64,000 bases of DNA from Dethiobacter alkaliphilus AHT 1 (lineage in GTDB: Bacteria > Bacillota > Dethiobacteria > Dethiobacterales > Dethiobacteraceae), in assembly GCF_000174415.1 (NCBI RefSeq), contig NZ_ACJM01000006.1, positions 124,001-188,000 on the forward strand, written 5' to 3'. Every line of letters starts with the position of its first letter. The first letter of the stretch is position 1. The notes beneath the pieces were generated by a model. That model was not told the origin of the DNA. It saw nothing but the letters and a program-made list of their open reading frames with translations, and did not search any database. Positions 52,166 to 64,000 of the stretch are shown here, one piece after another. The position numbers and the translations under genes were made by a program.

Positions 52166-52276
52166 TCCTTTAAACCAGATGTCGGGTGCCGGATGTCGGA
52201 TGTCGGGCTCTCCTGCTATAAATTAAAGCAGTTTTATTATGCTCTCATCCGAGCTCTGACCTCTGACTTCTGACCT
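52166..52276 (-). repeat. Short-motif repeat element between rpsQ and rplN
   Basis: The gap contains runs of GATGTCGG and, on the minus strand, AGAGGTCAGAAGTCAGAGGT followed by CAGAGCTCGGATGAGAGC. A similar stretch lies at 56321-56361. The gap is unusually long for this operon. Confidence 0.6.
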
Positions 52277-52534
52277 CTATAATTGTGATCTTTCCAGAAC
52301 CTCGACCAAGCGCCATCTTTTATCTTTGCTAAGAGGTCTGGTTTCCATAATGCGGACCTTATCGCCGATTCCGCAGGAATTCTCCGGGTCATGCACTTTA
52401 TATTTAGTGGATGTACGGACAATTTTTCCATACAGAGGATGGCGAGTGGTTCGTTCGACGGAGACGACGGCCGTCTTTTCCATCTTATCGCTGACAACAC
52501 GACCGATACGAGTCTTACGATTGTTTCGCTCCAA
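52277..52534 (-). CDS. rpsQ: 30S ribosomal protein S17
   Basis: The 85-residue protein has [20 protein letters not shown] and [20 protein letters not shown], the S17 OB fold. Confidence 0.98.
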   Translation of the reverse strand: MERNNRKTRIGRVVSDKMEKTAVVSVERTTRHPLYGKIVRTSTKYKVHDPENSCGIGDKVRIMETRPLSKDKRWRLVEVLERSQL

Positions 52535-52579
52535 GAGCTTTGCCTCCTTTCGGATACACTTGCAATAAAGCGTTGTAGC

Positions 52580-52777
52580 TTAATTTACATTCAGTTCGCG
52601 TTCACGTTGAACGGTCTTAACCCGCGCAATATTCTTGCGGACTTCCCGGATACGCATTGGGTTTTCCAATTGTCCGGTGGCCATTTGAAAGCGCAGATTA
52701 AAAAGCTCTTCTTTTAACTCGGCAAGTTTGCCCACCAGTTCCACGTCGCTGAATTCCTTCAACTCATTAGCTTTCAT
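52580..52777 (-). CDS. rpmC: 50S ribosomal protein L29
   Basis: The 65-residue protein starts at ATG 52775-52777: [20 protein letters not shown], two helices, with [18 protein letters not shown]. It overlaps the end of rplP by 11 bases. Confidence 0.97.
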   Translation of the reverse strand: MKANELKEFSDVELVGKLAELKEELFNLRFQMATGQLENPMRIREVRKNIARVKTVQRERELNVN

Positions 52778-53201
52778 GACCTTCACCACCAGTCTCAGCA
52801 CGCATAACGAACTTCGTTTTAATGGGAAGTTTGTGCGCAGCAAGGCGCATGGCTTCCCGGGCAGTTTCTTCCGGTACGCCGGCCAATTCAAAGAGAATCC
52901 GACCCGGCTTAACTACGGCCACCCAAAATTCGGGGGAACCTTTACCGCTACCCATGCGGGTTTCAGCGGGCTTTGCCGTTACCGGCTTATCGGGAAAAAT
53001 CTTAATCCAAACTTTACCGCCCCGCTTGATGTAACGGGTCATGGCAATACGGGCGGACTCAATCTGCTGATTGGTAATCCAGGCGGGCTCCAGAGCCTGC
53101 AGACCATATTCACCGAAAGCGATGGTGTTACCGGCCTGAGCCTTACCTTTCATGCGTCCGCGATGCTGCCTGCGGTACTTAACTCTTTTTGGTATCAGCA
53201 T
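52767..53201 (-). CDS. rplP: 50S ribosomal protein L16
   Basis: The 144-residue protein begins [20 protein letters not shown] and has the [20 protein letters not shown] loop. It overlaps rpsC by 23 bases. Confidence 0.98.
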   Translation of the reverse strand: MLIPKRVKYRRQHRGRMKGKAQAGNTIAFGEYGLQALEPAWITNQQIESARIAMTRYIKRGGKVWIKIFPDKPVTAKPAETRMGSGKGSPEFWVAVVKPGRILFELAGVPEETAREAMRLAAHKLPIKTKFVMRAETGGEGHES

Positions 53202-53859
53202 TCTGGTTCCCTCCTTCCTGTTTTTGCTTGGTCGGAAGGACCTCCCCTTTATAAATCCAGACTTTTACGCCTATTTTACCATAGGTTGTATCAGCTTCAA
53301 CAAAGCCGTAATCGATATCGGCACGTAAGGTCTGCAGGGGAACGGTTCCCTCGTGATTTGATTCAGTACGGGCAATTTCTGCACCGCCCAGGCGGCCGCT
53401 GATCATCACTTTGATGCCTTTGGCGCCGGCGCGCATGGTACGGAAAATGGATTGCTTCATGGCACGGCGGAATGCAATCCGCTTAGTTAGCTGGTTGGCA
53501 ATGCTTTCTGCCACCAGAGTAGCATCCAACTCCGGTCTCTTAATCTCCACAATGTTAATGTGCACCTGTTTTTTATCGGTGAGCTTTTCCAACTTCTTGC
53601 GCAGCTCTTCCACACCGGAGCCACCTTTACCGATTACGATACCGGGCTTGGCTGTATGAATAGAAATACGAATACGGTTGGCAGCACGCTCAATTTCAAC
53701 TTTGGAAACACCGGCGTTGTTCAAGTGCTTGACAATGGCTTTACGGATCTTCATATCCTCATGCAGGAGATCCGTATAGTTTTTATCGGCATACCATTTG
53801 GCTTCCCAGTCGCGGATAACGCCAATTCGAAAGCCGACAGGACTAACCTTTTGACCCAC
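53179..53859 (-). CDS. rpsC: 30S ribosomal protein S3
   Basis: The 226-residue protein has [20 protein letters not shown], the KH-domain piece [18 protein letters not shown] and the C-terminal [11 protein letters not shown] Gln- and Asn-rich tail follows. Confidence 0.98.
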   Translation of the reverse strand: MGQKVSPVGFRIGVIRDWEAKWYADKNYTDLLHEDMKIRKAIVKHLNNAGVSKVEIERAANRIRISIHTAKPGIVIGKGGSGVEELRKKLEKLTDKKQVHINIVEIKRPELDATLVAESIANQLTKRIAFRRAMKQSIFRTMRAGAKGIKVMISGRLGGAEIARTESNHEGTVPLQTLRADIDYGFVEADTTYGKIGVKVWIYKGEVLPTKQKQEGGNQNADTKKS

Positions 53860-53863
53860 GGAC

Positions 53864-54205
53864 TTATCCCTCCTTATTTTCCCTGAGGACGATTGTGATG
53901 TGGCTGGTTGGCTTGCGGATCCGGCTGGCCATGCCGCGTGCCCGCGGACGGAAACGCTTCAGGACCGGGCCCTGATCAACAAAGGCCTGCGCCACATAGA
54001 GATTATCTTTGTTCATTTCATAGTTATGCTCCGCATTAGCCACGGCAGAGTGCAGTACTTTGTAGATGGGTTCTGCCGGCTTGTTGGGAGTCATCTTCAG
54101 GATCGCCATTGCTTCCTGGGCGTTCCTGCCGCGTATCTGGTCCACCACCAGGCGGGCCTTCCGCGGGGACATTCTAATATACTTAGCAACAGCTTTTGCT
54201 TCCAC
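53864..54205 (-). CDS. rplV: 50S ribosomal protein L22
   Basis: The 113-residue protein has [19 protein letters not shown] and the tunnel hairpin [19 protein letters not shown]. Confidence 0.98.
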   Translation of the reverse strand: MEAKAVAKYIRMSPRKARLVVDQIRGRNAQEAMAILKMTPNKPAEPIYKVLHSAVANAEHNYEMNKDNLYVAQAFVDQGPVLKRFRPRARGMASRIRKPTSHITIVLRENKEG

Positions 54206-54217
54206 GGGAATCCCTCC

Positions 54218-54502
54218 TTATTTAAGCGATGTGGACCGTTCGGTATGGCCACCATGGCCACGATACGTCCGGGTTGGGGCAAATTCACCAAGCTTATGAC
54301 CGACCATATCCTCAGTTATATAGACGGGCACATGCTTTCTGCCGTCATGGACCGCCAGTGTGTGTCCGACCATTTCCGGAAAAATGGTGGAACGACGGGA
54401 CCATGTCTTAATTACTTTCTTCTCGTTCTTCTCATTCATCTGCTGGATTTTGGCCAGCAGCTTCTCTTCAATATAGGGGCCTTTTTTCAGAGACCTGGAC
54501 AA
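54218..54502 (-). CDS. rpsS: 30S ribosomal protein S19
   Basis: The 94-residue protein has [15 protein letters not shown] and [20 protein letters not shown]. The start is TTG 54500-54502 with GGAGGT upstream. Confidence 0.98.
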   Translation of the reverse strand: MSRSLKKGPYIEEKLLAKIQQMNEKNEKKVIKTWSRRSTIFPEMVGHTLAVHDGRKHVPVYITEDMVGHKLGEFAPTRTYRGHGGHTERSTSLK

Positions 54503-54528
54503 GTCTTTGCGACCTCCTTTCGGAACAT

Positions 54529-55359
54529 CTACTTAGTCCGACGCCTTACAATGTACTGATCGGACTTTTTGTTCTTCTGGCGTGTTTTATAACCTAAGGT
54601 TGGTTTACCCCAAGGGGTAACCGGGCTCTTACGACCAATGGGAGCCTTACCCTCACCACCACCGTGGGGGTGATCGTTGGGGTTCATCACAACACCGCGA
54701 ACGGTGGGACGCTTACCCAACCAGCGGGAACGGCCCGCTTTACCAATGGTAATGTTTTCGTGTTCAAGGTTTCCTACCTGGCCGATGGTGGCTCTGCACT
54801 CCTGGGAAATCAGGCGAACTTCGCCGGACGGCAGGCGTACGTGGGCATACTTACCTTCTTTGGCCATCAGCTGGGCTGCAGCTCCGGCGGAACGAACTAA
54901 CTGGCCGCCTTTGCCTACCTTCAGCTCGATGTTATGAATCAAAGTACCCACGGGAATTGCCTTTAAGGGCATGGCGTTTCCGGGCTTAATGTCGGCGCTT
55001 TCACCGGAGAGGATCGGTGTCCCTACGGTTACGCCCACGGGGGCCAGGATGTAGCGTTTTTCGCCGTCTGCATAGTGGAGAAGAGCAATGTTTGCAGAAC
55101 GGTTGGGATCGTACTCAATGGTTGCGACCTTGGCGGGAATGCCCTCTTTGTCGCGTTTAAAATCGATAATCCGGTACTTACGTTTATGGCCGCCACCCTG
55201 ATGCCGGACCATAATCCGGCCTGTTGCATTGCGGCCCGCTTTCTTTTTCAGCGGTGCCAGCAAGGATTTTTCAGGCTGATCCGTGGTGATTTTCTCGAAA
55301 GTATTTACGGTCATAAAACGGCGTCCCGGAGAGGTGGGAACAAACTTCTTCACTGCCAT
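54529..55359 (-). CDS. rplB: 50S ribosomal protein L2
   Basis: The 276-residue protein has [20 protein letters not shown] and the catalytic-centre region [20 protein letters not shown]. Confidence 0.98.
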   Translation of the reverse strand: MAVKKFVPTSPGRRFMTVNTFEKITTDQPEKSLLAPLKKKAGRNATGRIMVRHQGGGHKRKYRIIDFKRDKEGIPAKVATIEYDPNRSANIALLHYADGEKRYILAPVGVTVGTPILSGESADIKPGNAMPLKAIPVGTLIHNIELKVGKGGQLVRSAGAAAQLMAKEGKYAHVRLPSGEVRLISQECRATIGQVGNLEHENITIGKAGRSRWLGKRPTVRGVVMNPNDHPHGGGEGKAPIGRKSPVTPWGKPTLGYKTRQKNKKSDQYIVRRRTK

Positions 55360-55382
55360 GGGTTTTCTCCCTCCTTCCTGGA

Positions 55383-55673
55383 TTACAGGCCTTCAAAGAT
55401 TTCGATCGGTTTGCTGCCCTCTTCCAGGGTAACTACAGCTTTTTTCCAGTTGGGGCGCCGACCGGTATGCATGCCCATCCGCTTCATCTTACCTTGCATA
55501 CGAATGGTGTTTACGTCTTTAACCTTAACTTTAAAGAGTTCCTCAATGGCTTTTTTAATTTCCACTTTGTTTGCACCGGGGTCCACCTGGAAAGCATACT
55601 TCATTTCTTCCATCATCATGGTGGACTTTTCGGAAATCAGTGGCTTTTTGATAATATCTCTGGCGTCTCGCAT
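55383..55673 (-). CDS. rplW: 50S ribosomal protein L23
   Basis: The 96-residue protein has [18 protein letters not shown] and [19 protein letters not shown]23 forms the exit-tunnel docking site. It overlaps rplD by one base (TGATG). Confidence 0.98.
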   Translation of the reverse strand: MRDARDIIKKPLISEKSTMMMEEMKYAFQVDPGANKVEIKKAIEELFKVKVKDVNTIRMQGKMKRMGMHTGRRPNWKKAVVTLEEGSKPIEIFEGL

Positions 55674-56299
55674 CAGGCGAATACCTCCTCCACCTGGACC
55701 ACGGCATCCCGTGTAATCACCAGGTTGTCGGTGTTCAGGATGTCATAGACGTTCAGCTGGTTGGTGCTGGTGGTCTTAACTCCCGGAATGTTGCGTGCAG
55801 ACTTAATCACGTTCTCCTGTGGGGTATCGGTGATGATCAGCACTTTGCGACCGGTGTTGAGATTGTTCAGCACCTGCACCATTTCCTTGGTCTTTGGAGC
55901 ATCCATGGCCAACTGATCCAAAACGATCAGTGAACCGGTGTTAACTTTGCTGGTCAGAGCTGACTTAAGTGCCAGTCTTCTGATTTTCTTGGGCAGAGAC
56001 TGCTTATAGTTGCGTCGTCCGTCGGGGCCAAAGGTAATTCCGCCGCCGCGCCAAATGGGTGAGCGGATGGAACCGTGCCGGGCCCGGCCGGTGCCTTTCT
56101 GGCGCCAGGGCTTGCGGCCGCCGCCTCTGACTTCGGTGCGGTCTTTTGTCTTTGCTGTGCCCAGCCGCTGGTTAGCCAGATAAGCAAGCACAGCCTGGTG
56201 CATGGCGGCTTCATTTACTTTGCTGGCAAAAACTGCCTCGGAAAGTTCAATCTCGCCCTGCTGTTCGCCCGCTGTGTTATATAAAGCTACTTTCGGCAT
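55673..56299 (-). CDS. rplD: 50S ribosomal protein L4
   Basis: The 208-residue protein has [19 protein letters not shown] and [20 protein letters not shown]. The ATG at 56297-56299 has GGGAGG 7 bases upstream. Confidence 0.98.
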   Translation of the reverse strand: MPKVALYNTAGEQQGEIELSEAVFASKVNEAAMHQAVLAYLANQRLGTAKTKDRTEVRGGGRKPWRQKGTGRARHGSIRSPIWRGGGITFGPDGRRNYKQSLPKKIRRLALKSALTSKVNTGSLIVLDQLAMDAPKTKEMVQVLNNLNTGRKVLIITDTPQENVIKSARNIPGVKTTSTNQLNVYDILNTDNLVITRDAVVQVEEVFA

Positions 56300-56320
56300 C
56301 ACAAATCCTCCCTTCTAAGA

Positions 56321-56361
56321 CAGAGGTCGGAGATCGGAGATCAGATATCGGATGAAAGCTA
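56321..56361 (+). repeat. Short-motif repeat element between rplD and rplC
   Basis: AGACAGAGGTCGGAGATCGG then AGATCAGATATCGGATGAAAGC, made of repeated (G)AG-A/G-TC units. It matches the minus strand of 52240-52276 in the rpsQ-rplN gap. Confidence 0.6.
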
Positions 56362-56409
56362 ACCAAGCTGTCAAACTTCATCTTTTTGCGACCTCTGCTT
56401 ACGTCTTTG

Positions 56410-57051
56410 TTACTTTGCTTCTTTTACGTTCTTAACGGTGTTTTTCAGTGTCACCAGACCGCCACGGGGGCCGGGAACGGCACCGTGGATCAAAAGCAGG
56501 TTACGGTCGGTGTCCACTTTAACCACCTTTAATTTCTGGACAGTTACTTTTACGCCGCCCATACGCCCGGGCAGTTTACGTCCCTTGAAAACACGGGCTG
56601 CATCCACCGCACCCAGAGAACCGGGGCCGCGGTGATAATGGGAACCGTGAGTTGTGGGTCCGCGTCCGAAACCGTGGCGCTTGATGGCACCGGCAAAGCC
56701 CTTACCGCGGGTAACACCGCTGATGTCTACCCAGTCACCTTCGGCAAATACATCTGCTTTTACTTCCTGGCCCACTTCATAAGAAGCGGTGTCTTCCAGG
56801 CGCATTTCGCGGATATATTTTTTAGGTTCCTGCTCGGCTTTTTTAAAGTGTCCAGCCAGGGGCTTGGTAACATGTTTTTCTTTGATAGCGCCATAGCCAA
56901 ACTGAACTGCATCGTAGCCGTCGACTTCTTTTGTTTTCTTCTGTACCACAACACAAGGACCCGCCTCAATTACAGTTACGGGGATAACCTTGCCTTCTTC
57001 GGTAAAAACCTGGGTCATGCCGACTTTTTTGCCTAAAATTGCTTTTTGCAC
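56410..57051 (-). CDS. rplC: 50S ribosomal protein L3
   Basis: The 213-residue protein begins [15 protein letters not shown]; the GTG at 57049-57051 has AAGGAGGTG 7 bases upstream. Contains [19 protein letters not shown]. Confidence 0.98.
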   Translation of the reverse strand: MQKAILGKKVGMTQVFTEEGKVIPVTVIEAGPCVVVQKKTKEVDGYDAVQFGYGAIKEKHVTKPLAGHFKKAEQEPKKYIREMRLEDTASYEVGQEVKADVFAEGDWVDISGVTRGKGFAGAIKRHGFGRGPTTHGSHYHRGPGSLGAVDAARVFKGRKLPGRMGGVKVTVQKLKVVKVDTDRNLLLIHGAVPGPRGGLVTLKNTVKNVKEAK

Positions 57052-57085
57052 GACTTGCACCTCCTTAAATGCCTATTATCCCAGA

Positions 57086-57394
57086 TTAGAGTTTGATTTC
57101 GATATCCACACCAGCCGGTAAATCCAGCCTCATCAGCGAGTCGATGGTCTTGGGTGTTGGCTCAAGAATATCAATTAGCCGCTTATGTGTGCGCATTTCA
57201 AACTGTTCACGGGAGTCCTTGTACTTATGAGGTGCCCGGATAACGGTATAAATGCTCTTTTCCGTCGGCAGCGGGATGGGCCCGGAAACGTTAGCACCGG
57301 TCCTTTTTGCCGTCTCCACAATTTTGCTGGAAGACTGATCCAGAATTTGATGATCAAACGCCTTAAGGCGGATACGGATTTTTTGTTTCGCCAT
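57086..57394 (-). CDS. rpsJ: 30S ribosomal protein S10
   Basis: The 102-residue protein has [18 protein letters not shown] and [19 protein letters not shown]. First gene of the S10 operon, 156 bases after tuf. Confidence 0.98.
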   Translation of the reverse strand: MAKQKIRIRLKAFDHQILDQSSSKIVETAKRTGANVSGPIPLPTEKSIYTVIRAPHKYKDSREQFEMRTHKRLIDILEPTPKTIDSLMRLDLPAGVDIEIKL

Positions 57395-57445
57395 TTTGTT
57401 CCCTCCTTCATTCGCCTGATTTTCAGACTACTCCGCAAAAATTCC

Positions 57446-57524
57446 CGGGCCACAAAGGCCCGCAACCTTTTGCTTCATTGTTATCATCCGGGCTGCATTA
57501 AAATCAGCTTCTAAAGCAGCCCGG
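57446..57524 (-). other. Two hairpins in the tuf-rpsJ gap
   Basis: CCGGGCTGC / GCAGCCCGG (57488-57524, 19-base loop, no T run) and CGGGCC-ACAAA-GGCCCG (57446-57462), the latter followed on the minus strand by GGAATTTTTGC. They may separate tuf and S10 transcripts by attenuation or processing. Confidence 0.6.
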
Positions 57525-57550
57525 AAAAAGCATATATTAAAGTGTGTGAC

Positions 57551-58753
<1,203 letters not shown>

Positions 58754-58789
58754 GTTGGGAGAACCTCCTTTGTTTTAAACGAAACTGTT

Positions 58790-60868
58790 TTATCCTTGTT
58801 GTTTCTCAATAATCTCTTGTGCCATGTTTTTCGGCATTTCTTCGTAGCTGTCGAATTCCATGGAGTATGTGCCGCGGCCCTGGGTTTTGGAACGCAAATC
58901 GGTGGCGTAACCAAACATTTCCGACAGGGGCACCTTGGCGCGGATTACCTGCGAACCCATGCGGGGCTCCATACCTTCCACGCGTCCGCGACGGCTGTTA
59001 ATGTCGCCCATCACATCACCCATGTATTCTTCGGGAACCGTTACTTCCACTTTCATCATGGGCTCCAGAATGGCAGGATCTGCTTTGTTTACACCGTTTT
59101 TGAAGGCCATGGAACCGGCTACTTTAAAGGCCATTTCCGAGGAGTCCACATCGTGGTAGGAACCGTCCACAACGGTTACCTTCACATCAATTAACGGGAA
59201 ACCGGCAACCACACCGGTGTTCATGGCTTCCTGAATGCCATTGTCGATGGGAGCGATATATTCCTTGGGAATTACGCCGCCCACGATTTTGCTCTCAAAG
59301 ATATAACCTTCACCGCCGGGCTCCAGAGGCTCCAGCTCGATGACACAGTGGCCGTACTGGCCACGGCCGCCGGACTGGCGGACGAACTTGCCTTCGGCCT
59401 TGGTGGCCTTGCGGATGGTTTCTTTATAGGCAACCTGGGGCTTACCTACGTTGGCGCCTACCTTAAACTCTCTTAGCAGACGGTCAATGATGATTTCCAG
59501 GTGCAGCTCACCCATACCGGAGATAATGGTCTGGCCGGTCTCTTCGTCGGTTCTGGCCCGGAAGGTGGGATCTTCCTCCGAAAGCTTTGCCAGAGAGATG
59601 GACATCTTCTCCTGGTCGGCTTTGGTTTTGGGCTCAATGGCCACGTCAATTACCGGCTCAGGGAAGCTGATGGTCTCCAAAAGTACCTGAGACTGCTCAT
59701 CACAGAGGGTGTCACCGGTGGTGGTGTTTTTCAGGCCCACAATGGCCACAATGTCACCGGCGGTAACATCCTTAATTTCTTCCCGGTGGTTAGCGTGCAT
59801 GCGCAGTACCCGGCCGATTCTTTCCCGCTTTCCTTTGGAGGAGTTGTAGACATAGGAACCACTCTCCATCACACCGGAATAAACACGGGCGTAGGTCAGT
59901 TTACCCACATAGGGGTCGGACATAATCTTAAAGGCCAGGGCGGCAAACGGCTCCGCATCATCAGCCTTTCTGACCACCTCTTCCTCGGTACCCGGCACAA
60001 CACCGCTTACCGGCGGAACATCATGAGGCGAGGGCATATACTGAATAACTGCGTCCAACATGGGCTGAACACCTTTATTCTTGTAGGAAGAACCGCAGAG
60101 AACCGGGACTATTTCCACAGCAATGGTTCCCTTGCGCAGGGCGGCCTTGATCTGGTCCTCACTGATTTCTTCACCTTCAAGATACATCATCATCAGTTCT
60201 TCATCGAATTCTGCAGCGGCTTCCAGCAACTTTTCCCGGTATTCCTGGGCCAATTCCAACAGGTCGTCGGGAATCTCCGTTTCATCACTGCGGGTTCCCA
60301 GGTCATCGGTGTAGATAATGGATTTCATGCGAATCAAGTCAATGATTCCCTGGAAATTATCTTCCGCACCGATGGGGAGCTGGATGGGGACCGCGTTTAC
60401 GTTCAGACGATTCTTCATGGATTCCAGTACATAAAAGAAATCTGCGCCTGTAATGTCCATTTTGTTAACATAGGCCATACGCGGAACACGGTACTTGTCG
60501 GCCTGGCGCCAAACCGTTTCTGACTGCGGCTCAACGCCGCCCTTGGCACAAAATACGCCAACGGCACCGTCCAAAATTCTTAAGCTGCGTTCAACCTCTA
60601 CAGTAAAATCAACGTGTCCGGGTGTGTCAATGATGTTAATGGTATGATCCTGCCACATGGCGGTGGTAGCGGCGGACGTAATGGTGATACCCCGTTCCTG
60701 CTCCTGGGCCATCCAGTCCATGGTGGCCGCACCGTCATGCACCTCACCCAGCTTGTGAACGCGCCCTGTGTAAAACAGAATCCGCTCTGTAGTTGTAGTC
60801 TTGCCGGCGTCAATATGCGCCATGATGCCAATGTTTCTTGTTTTTTCCAAGGGGGTAGTTCTTGGCAT
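58790..60868 (-). CDS. fusA: Elongation factor G
   Basis: The 692-residue GTPase has [36 protein letters not shown] and [12 protein letters not shown]. It drives translocation. Followed by tuf 36 bases later, in the classic str operon order. Confidence 0.98.
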   Translation of the reverse strand: MPRTTPLEKTRNIGIMAHIDAGKTTTTERILFYTGRVHKLGEVHDGAATMDWMAQEQERGITITSAATTAMWQDHTINIIDTPGHVDFTVEVERSLRILDGAVGVFCAKGGVEPQSETVWRQADKYRVPRMAYVNKMDITGADFFYVLESMKNRLNVNAVPIQLPIGAEDNFQGIIDLIRMKSIIYTDDLGTRSDETEIPDDLLELAQEYREKLLEAAAEFDEELMMMYLEGEEISEDQIKAALRKGTIAVEIVPVLCGSSYKNKGVQPMLDAVIQYMPSPHDVPPVSGVVPGTEEEVVRKADDAEPFAALAFKIMSDPYVGKLTYARVYSGVMESGSYVYNSSKGKRERIGRVLRMHANHREEIKDVTAGDIVAIVGLKNTTTGDTLCDEQSQVLLETISFPEPVIDVAIEPKTKADQEKMSISLAKLSEEDPTFRARTDEETGQTIISGMGELHLEIIIDRLLREFKVGANVGKPQVAYKETIRKATKAEGKFVRQSGGRGQYGHCVIELEPLEPGGEGYIFESKIVGGVIPKEYIAPIDNGIQEAMNTGVVAGFPLIDVKVTVVDGSYHDVDSSEMAFKVAGSMAFKNGVNKADPAILEPMMKVEVTVPEEYMGDVMGDINSRRGRVEGMEPRMGSQVIRAKVPLSEMFGYATDLRSKTQGRGTYSMEFDSYEEMPKNMAQEIIEKQQG

Positions 60869-60943
60869 TTAAGGTCCCCTCCTTTCCTTCATAGCATGTA
60901 ATTATAAAAGTTATTTTAGTCAAAAGAAATGTGTACGTACTGC

Positions 60944-61414
60944 TTACCAGCGGTAATGGGCAAAAGCTTTGTTGGCTTCGGCCATACGATGGGTATCTTC
61001 TTTCTTCTTGAAGGCACCACCGGTATTGTTTACCGCATCCATCAGCTCAGCAGCCAATCGTTCCGCCATGGTCTTCTCTCCACGCTCCCGGGCGTATCTT
61101 GTTAGCCAACGAAGAGCAAGGATATTACGACGATGGGCAGAAACTTCCACAGGCACCTGATAGTTGGCACCACCAACACGGCGTGCTTTAACTTCCAGGA
61201 CAGGGGAAACGTTCTTTACTGCGTTATCAAAAACTTCCTTGGGATCCTGGCCTGTTTTCTCCCGGATAATCTCCATGGCATCATAAAAGATGGACTGGGC
61301 CACCCCTTTTTTGCCATCCAGCATCAAAGAGTTAACAAACTTGGTGATCATTTTGGAATTATAAATCGGATCAGGTAACACATCCCTCTTGGGGACCGGA
61401 CCTTTACGGGGCAT
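60944..61414 (-). CDS. rpsG: 30S ribosomal protein S7
   Basis: The 156-residue protein begins [20 protein letters not shown] and ends with [15 protein letters not shown]. It lies after a 190-base gap from rpsL that carries an inserted palindromic element. Confidence 0.98.
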   Translation of the reverse strand: MPRKGPVPKRDVLPDPIYNSKMITKFVNSLMLDGKKGVAQSIFYDAMEIIREKTGQDPKEVFDNAVKNVSPVLEVKARRVGGANYQVPVEVSAHRRNILALRWLTRYARERGEKTMAERLAAELMDAVNNTGGAFKKKEDTHRMAEANKAFAHYRW

Positions 61415-61433
61415 ACTCTACTCCTCCTTCCTT

Positions 61434-61559
61434 TTTGCGAGGCAATAACCTGCGCAAATGCTGCGTTCTCGGTCGTCTTGGCTCGTGCGACGAACCAATT
61501 GTTCGCCTTACTCGCCGCGCTCCCTGCGGCCTTGCCTTGCTTGGTTCTTGCCTCGCAAA
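61434..61559. mobile_element. 126-bp MITE-like palindromic element between rpsL and rpsG
   Basis: Perfect 12-bp terminal inverted repeats TTTGCGAGGCAA / TTGCCTCGCAAA (17 bp with one mismatch if extended inward) bound the element. The interior has a CGAAC-CAATT-GTTCG hairpin and a G+C-rich stretch with CGTCTTGGCTCGTGCGACG. No coding capacity. It is placed between the stop of rpsL and the ribosome binding site of rpsG, so it is transcribed. Confidence 0.7.
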
Positions 61560-61604
61560 GCAGCCACAGTTTAAAGCCGAGATTATTGGTGAAATGTTAA
61601 AAAT

Positions 61605-61979
61605 TTACTTCTTTTTGCGCTTAGCGCCGTATTTGGAACGCGCTTGATTGCGGTTTTCTACGCCTGCGGTGTCCAATGCGCCGCGCACTAAGTGATAACG
61701 TACGCCGGGAAGGTCTTTTACACGACCGCCACGGACAAGCACCACAGAGTGCTCCTGGAGATTATGACCGATACCGGGAATATAGGTTGTCACCTCAATC
61801 CCGTTTGTCAGACGAACACGGGCGATTTTACGCAGTGCTGAGTTCGGCTTTTTGGGTGTGGTTGTTGAAACACGAGTACATACGCCGCGCTTTTGTGGAG
61901 AACTGTCCAAAGCGGGGGACGTTGACTTCTTTTTGATTTCTACTCTTCCCTGGCGGACCAATTGGTTCAGGGTCGGCAT
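61605..61979 (-). CDS. rpsL: 30S ribosomal protein S12
   Basis: The 124-residue protein starts at ATG 61977-61979 with [18 protein letters not shown] and has the decoding-site loop [16 protein letters not shown] and the [18 protein letters not shown] piece. Confidence 0.98.
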   Translation of the reverse strand: MPTLNQLVRQGRVEIKKKSTSPALDSSPQKRGVCTRVSTTTPKKPNSALRKIARVRLTNGIEVTTYIPGIGHNLQEHSVVLVRGGRVKDLPGVRYHLVRGALDTAGVENRNQARSKYGAKRKKK

Positions 61980-62051
61980 CCCACTCCACCTCCTTCCTGA
62001 AATGTGCAAGTGTAAATCCTCCGCCCGCCGTTGGGCGGGCGAAGGCAAAGG

Positions 62052-62306
62052 TTAATCTTCCAGCAAAATGGCAGCGGTAGCTGCGCTTACCTTAATGTTG
62101 CAGGCCTTGCCCAGTTCATCCATGGTTTCCACCACGGTGACCGGAATGTCTTTTTGCCCGCACGCTTGTGCAATGGGCCGGGTCACCCGCTCATCCGCAT
62201 CCCTGGCGATAAAAACATGCCGGGCTTTGCCGCATTCCACGGCTTTTTGCGTCTGCTTGGTCCCCGTCACCGTTTGGCGTGCCTGCTTCAGGTTTTCCAG
62301 ATCCAT
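62052..62306 (-). CDS. L7Ae-family ribosomal protein (YbxF-like)
   Basis: The 84-residue protein starts at ATG 62304-62306 (GGGAGG upstream) and has the L7Ae fold pattern: TQKAVECGKARHVFIARDAD and IKVSAATAAILLED. It binds kink-turn RNA. Located between rpoC and rpsL as in Bacillus. Confidence 0.93.
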   Translation of the reverse strand: MDLENLKQARQTVTGTKQTQKAVECGKARHVFIARDADERVTRPIAQACGQKDIPVTVVETMDELGKACNIKVSAATAAILLED

Positions 62307-62379
62307 AAGCATCCTCCCAGAATTATGGGTAAAAGGCACACTTAGATATTTTACCACCATCGGTTTTGCTTGTCAATTA

Positions 62380-64000
62380 TTATTCTTCGTCCTGGACCAC
62401 CGGTTGTTCTTCCTGGGTGAAGTCTGCATCGTCGGCCAGGATATCATCAAAGATGGAGTCATCCATATCGCAACCGGGAACTTCCACCAGCGGCTTGATC
62501 TGAATGTTGCGGTAGCGGTTCATGCCGGTTCCCGCAGGAACCAGTTTGCCGATAATAACGTTTTCTTTGAGTCCCAAAAGCGGATCGTTCTTGCCTTTGA
62601 TGGCTGCCTCGGTGAGAACGCGGGTGGTTTCCTGGAATGAGGCGGCGGAGAGGAAGGAATCGGTGGCCAGAGAGGCCTTGGTGATACCCAACAACAGTGG
62701 ACGGGCCTCAGCTGGCTCGCCACCGTTGGCCACAACCCCTTCGTTTACTTCATCAAAGATGAAGCTGTCAACCAGGCCGCCGGGCAAGAGGTCGGTGTCT
62801 CCCGCTTCTTCCACCTTGATTTTCTTCAGCATCTGGCGGATCATTACTTCAATGTGTTTATCGTTAATGTCAACACCCTGCAGCCGGTATACCCGCTGCA
62901 CCTCCTGCAGAAGGTAGACCTGCACTCCGCGGGGCCCTTTGACTTTTAGGAGGTCGTGGGGGTTTACCGAACCTTCGGTGAGCTCCTGACCCGCCTCCAC
63001 ATGGTCGCCGTTTTTAACCTTCAGGCGTGAACCGTAGGGAATGGGGTAAGTTTTGGTCTCACCGTGCTCCGGTGTGACCTGAACTTCCCGGCGCTGGCGC
63101 GCCTCGGTAATTTCCACTGAACCGTCCACTTCGGTGATAACGGCCAACCCTTTGGGCTTTCTGGCTTCGAAAAGTTCCTCAATCCGGGGAAGACCCTGGG
63201 TAATGTCGTCACCGGCCACACCACCGGTATGGAACGTCCGCATGGTGAGCTGTGTTCCCGGCTCCCCAATGGACTGGGCGGCGATAATGCCCACCGCCTC
63301 ACCCACATCCACAATACGTCCGGTGGCCAGGTTACGGCCGTAGCATCTGACGCAGACTCCGTGGCGGGTTTTACAGGTAAGCACTGAACGAATGTGAATC
63401 TCCTCAATGCCTTTGGCCAGAATTTCATCGGCTTTATCTTCATCGATGAATTCGTTTTTGGCCACCAGGAGCGTTCCTTCTTCCGGATCAAAGAGATCGG
63501 CCATGGCGTAGCGACCGTTGATGCGGTCGTGTAAATCTTCAATTACCTCGCTGCCGTCCCGGATTTCGGAAACGGTAATACCCTGTTGGGTACCGCAGTC
63601 GATTTCGCGAACGATGACATCCTGGGCCACATCCACCAGTCGGCGGGTGAGGTAACCGGAGTCGGCGGTCTTAAGCGCCGTATCCGCCAAACCTTTCCGG
63701 GCACCGTGGGTGGAAATAAAGTATTCCAAAACGGTGAGACCTTCACGGAAATTGGCCTTAATGGGTAAGTCGATGATGCGGCCGGTGGGGTCGGCCATCA
63801 GACCGCGCATCCCGGCAAGCTGGGTAATCTGTGAGATGTTACCACGGGCACCGGAGTGGGCCATCATAAAGATGGGGTTAAAGGGATCAAGGGTACCCAT
63901 CAGCTCTTTGGTTACATCATCCTTGGCTTTGGTCCAGATTTCGATGACGTGGTCGTAGCGTTCTTCATCGGTAATCAGACCGCGGCGGAACTGCTTTTCA
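62380..64000 (-). CDS. rpoC: RNA polymerase beta-prime subunit, C-terminal part (cut by the window edge)
   Basis: The open frame continues beyond 64000, so only about 540 C-terminal residues are present. Visible are the piece [18 protein letters not shown] next to the bridge helix, the trigger-loop region [20 protein letters not shown], and the zinc site with CGTQQG and [16 protein letters not shown]. The N-terminal part with the NADFDGDQM catalytic site lies outside the window. Confidence 0.98.
   Translation of the reverse strand, partial: EKQFRRGLITDEERYDHVIEIWTKAKDDVTKELMGTLDPFNPIFMMAHSGARGNISQITQLAGMRGLMADPTGRIIDLPIKANFREGLTVLEYFISTHGARKGLADTALKTADSGYLTRRLVDVAQDVIVREIDCGTQQGITVSEIRDGSEVIEDLHDRINGRYAMADLFDPEEGTLLVAKNEFIDEDKADEILAKGIEEIHIRSVLTCKTRHGVCVRCYGRNLATGRIVDVGEAVGIIAAQSIGEPGTQLTMRTFHTGGVAGDDITQGLPRIEELFEARKPKGLAVITEVDGSVEITEARQRREVQVTPEHGETKTYPIPYGSRLKVKNGDHVEAGQELTEGSVNPHDLLKVKGPRGVQVYLLQEVQRVYRLQGVDINDKHIEVMIRQMLKKIKVEEAGDTDLLPGGLVDSFIFDEVNEGVVANGGEPAEARPLLLGITKASLATDSFLSAASFQETTRVLTEAAIKGKNDPLLGLKENVIIGKLVPAGTGMNRYRNIQIKPLVEVPGCDMDDSIFDDILADDADFTQEEQPVVQDEE

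Overview
The window reads as a chromosomal segment of a Gram-positive, anaerobic, c-type-cytochrome-rich Firmicute (Clostridia/Dethiobacteria type; a Dethiobacter-like organism is my best guess, by inference only). The grounds are: strong AGGAGG-type ribosome binding sites with many TTG and GTG starts; zinc-ribbon (C+) forms of S4, S14 and L36; the ECF transporter genes next to rplQ and truA; a siroheme-dependent heme pathway; and nine genes carrying 88 CXXCH heme-attachment motifs in the first 35 kb. Almost every gene lies on the minus strand, so transcription runs from right to left; one small gene at 32197-32352 is on the plus strand.

Positions 1-13444 form a respiratory cytochrome island. 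One unit (11585 down to 5204) encodes a membrane-anchored NHL beta-propeller, a 21-heme cytochrome, a TPR protein, a second NHL propeller, a secreted hexaheme cytochrome whose heme layout matches the Geobacter nanowire protein OmcS, and a secreted monoheme protein with an acidic tandem-repeat tail. A second unit (4775 down to 1647) encodes a NapC/NrfH-like 12-heme quinol dehydrogenase candidate, a TPR protein and a 17-heme cytochrome. A third begins at 1165 with a paralogous 12-heme protein and runs off the left edge. Two single genes (tetraheme; nonaheme lipoprotein) follow at 11784-13444. I read this as a candidate extracellular electron transfer system: membrane quinol oxidation, wall-spanning multiheme conduits and a possible cytochrome filament.

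Positions 13586-30007 supply the cofactor. hemL, ahbB, ahbA, ahbD, hemB, ahbC, cobA-hemD, hemC, a precorrin-2 dehydrogenase, hemX and hemA give an almost complete route from glutamyl-tRNA to heme through siroheme. Upstream lie ccsB/resC, resB, ccmE (CXXXY type), a 38-residue ccmD, ccmC, ccmB and ccmA, a hybrid of cytochrome c maturation Systems I and II.

Positions 30186-38120 are accessory: asnB, small proteins, a CGGC protein under a Crp/Fnr-like site, a MazEF-like toxin-antitoxin pair, a hexaheme c554-like cytochrome, a NYN/OST-HTH protein, two SHOCT proteins, AzlCD and REP-like intergenic repeats. From 38210 to the right edge is the conserved rpsI-rplM, truA-ecf, alpha, spc, S10 and str block, ending inside rpoC. 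secY is followed directly by map, without the adk often found there. Short repeats are inserted in several intergenic gaps of this block.
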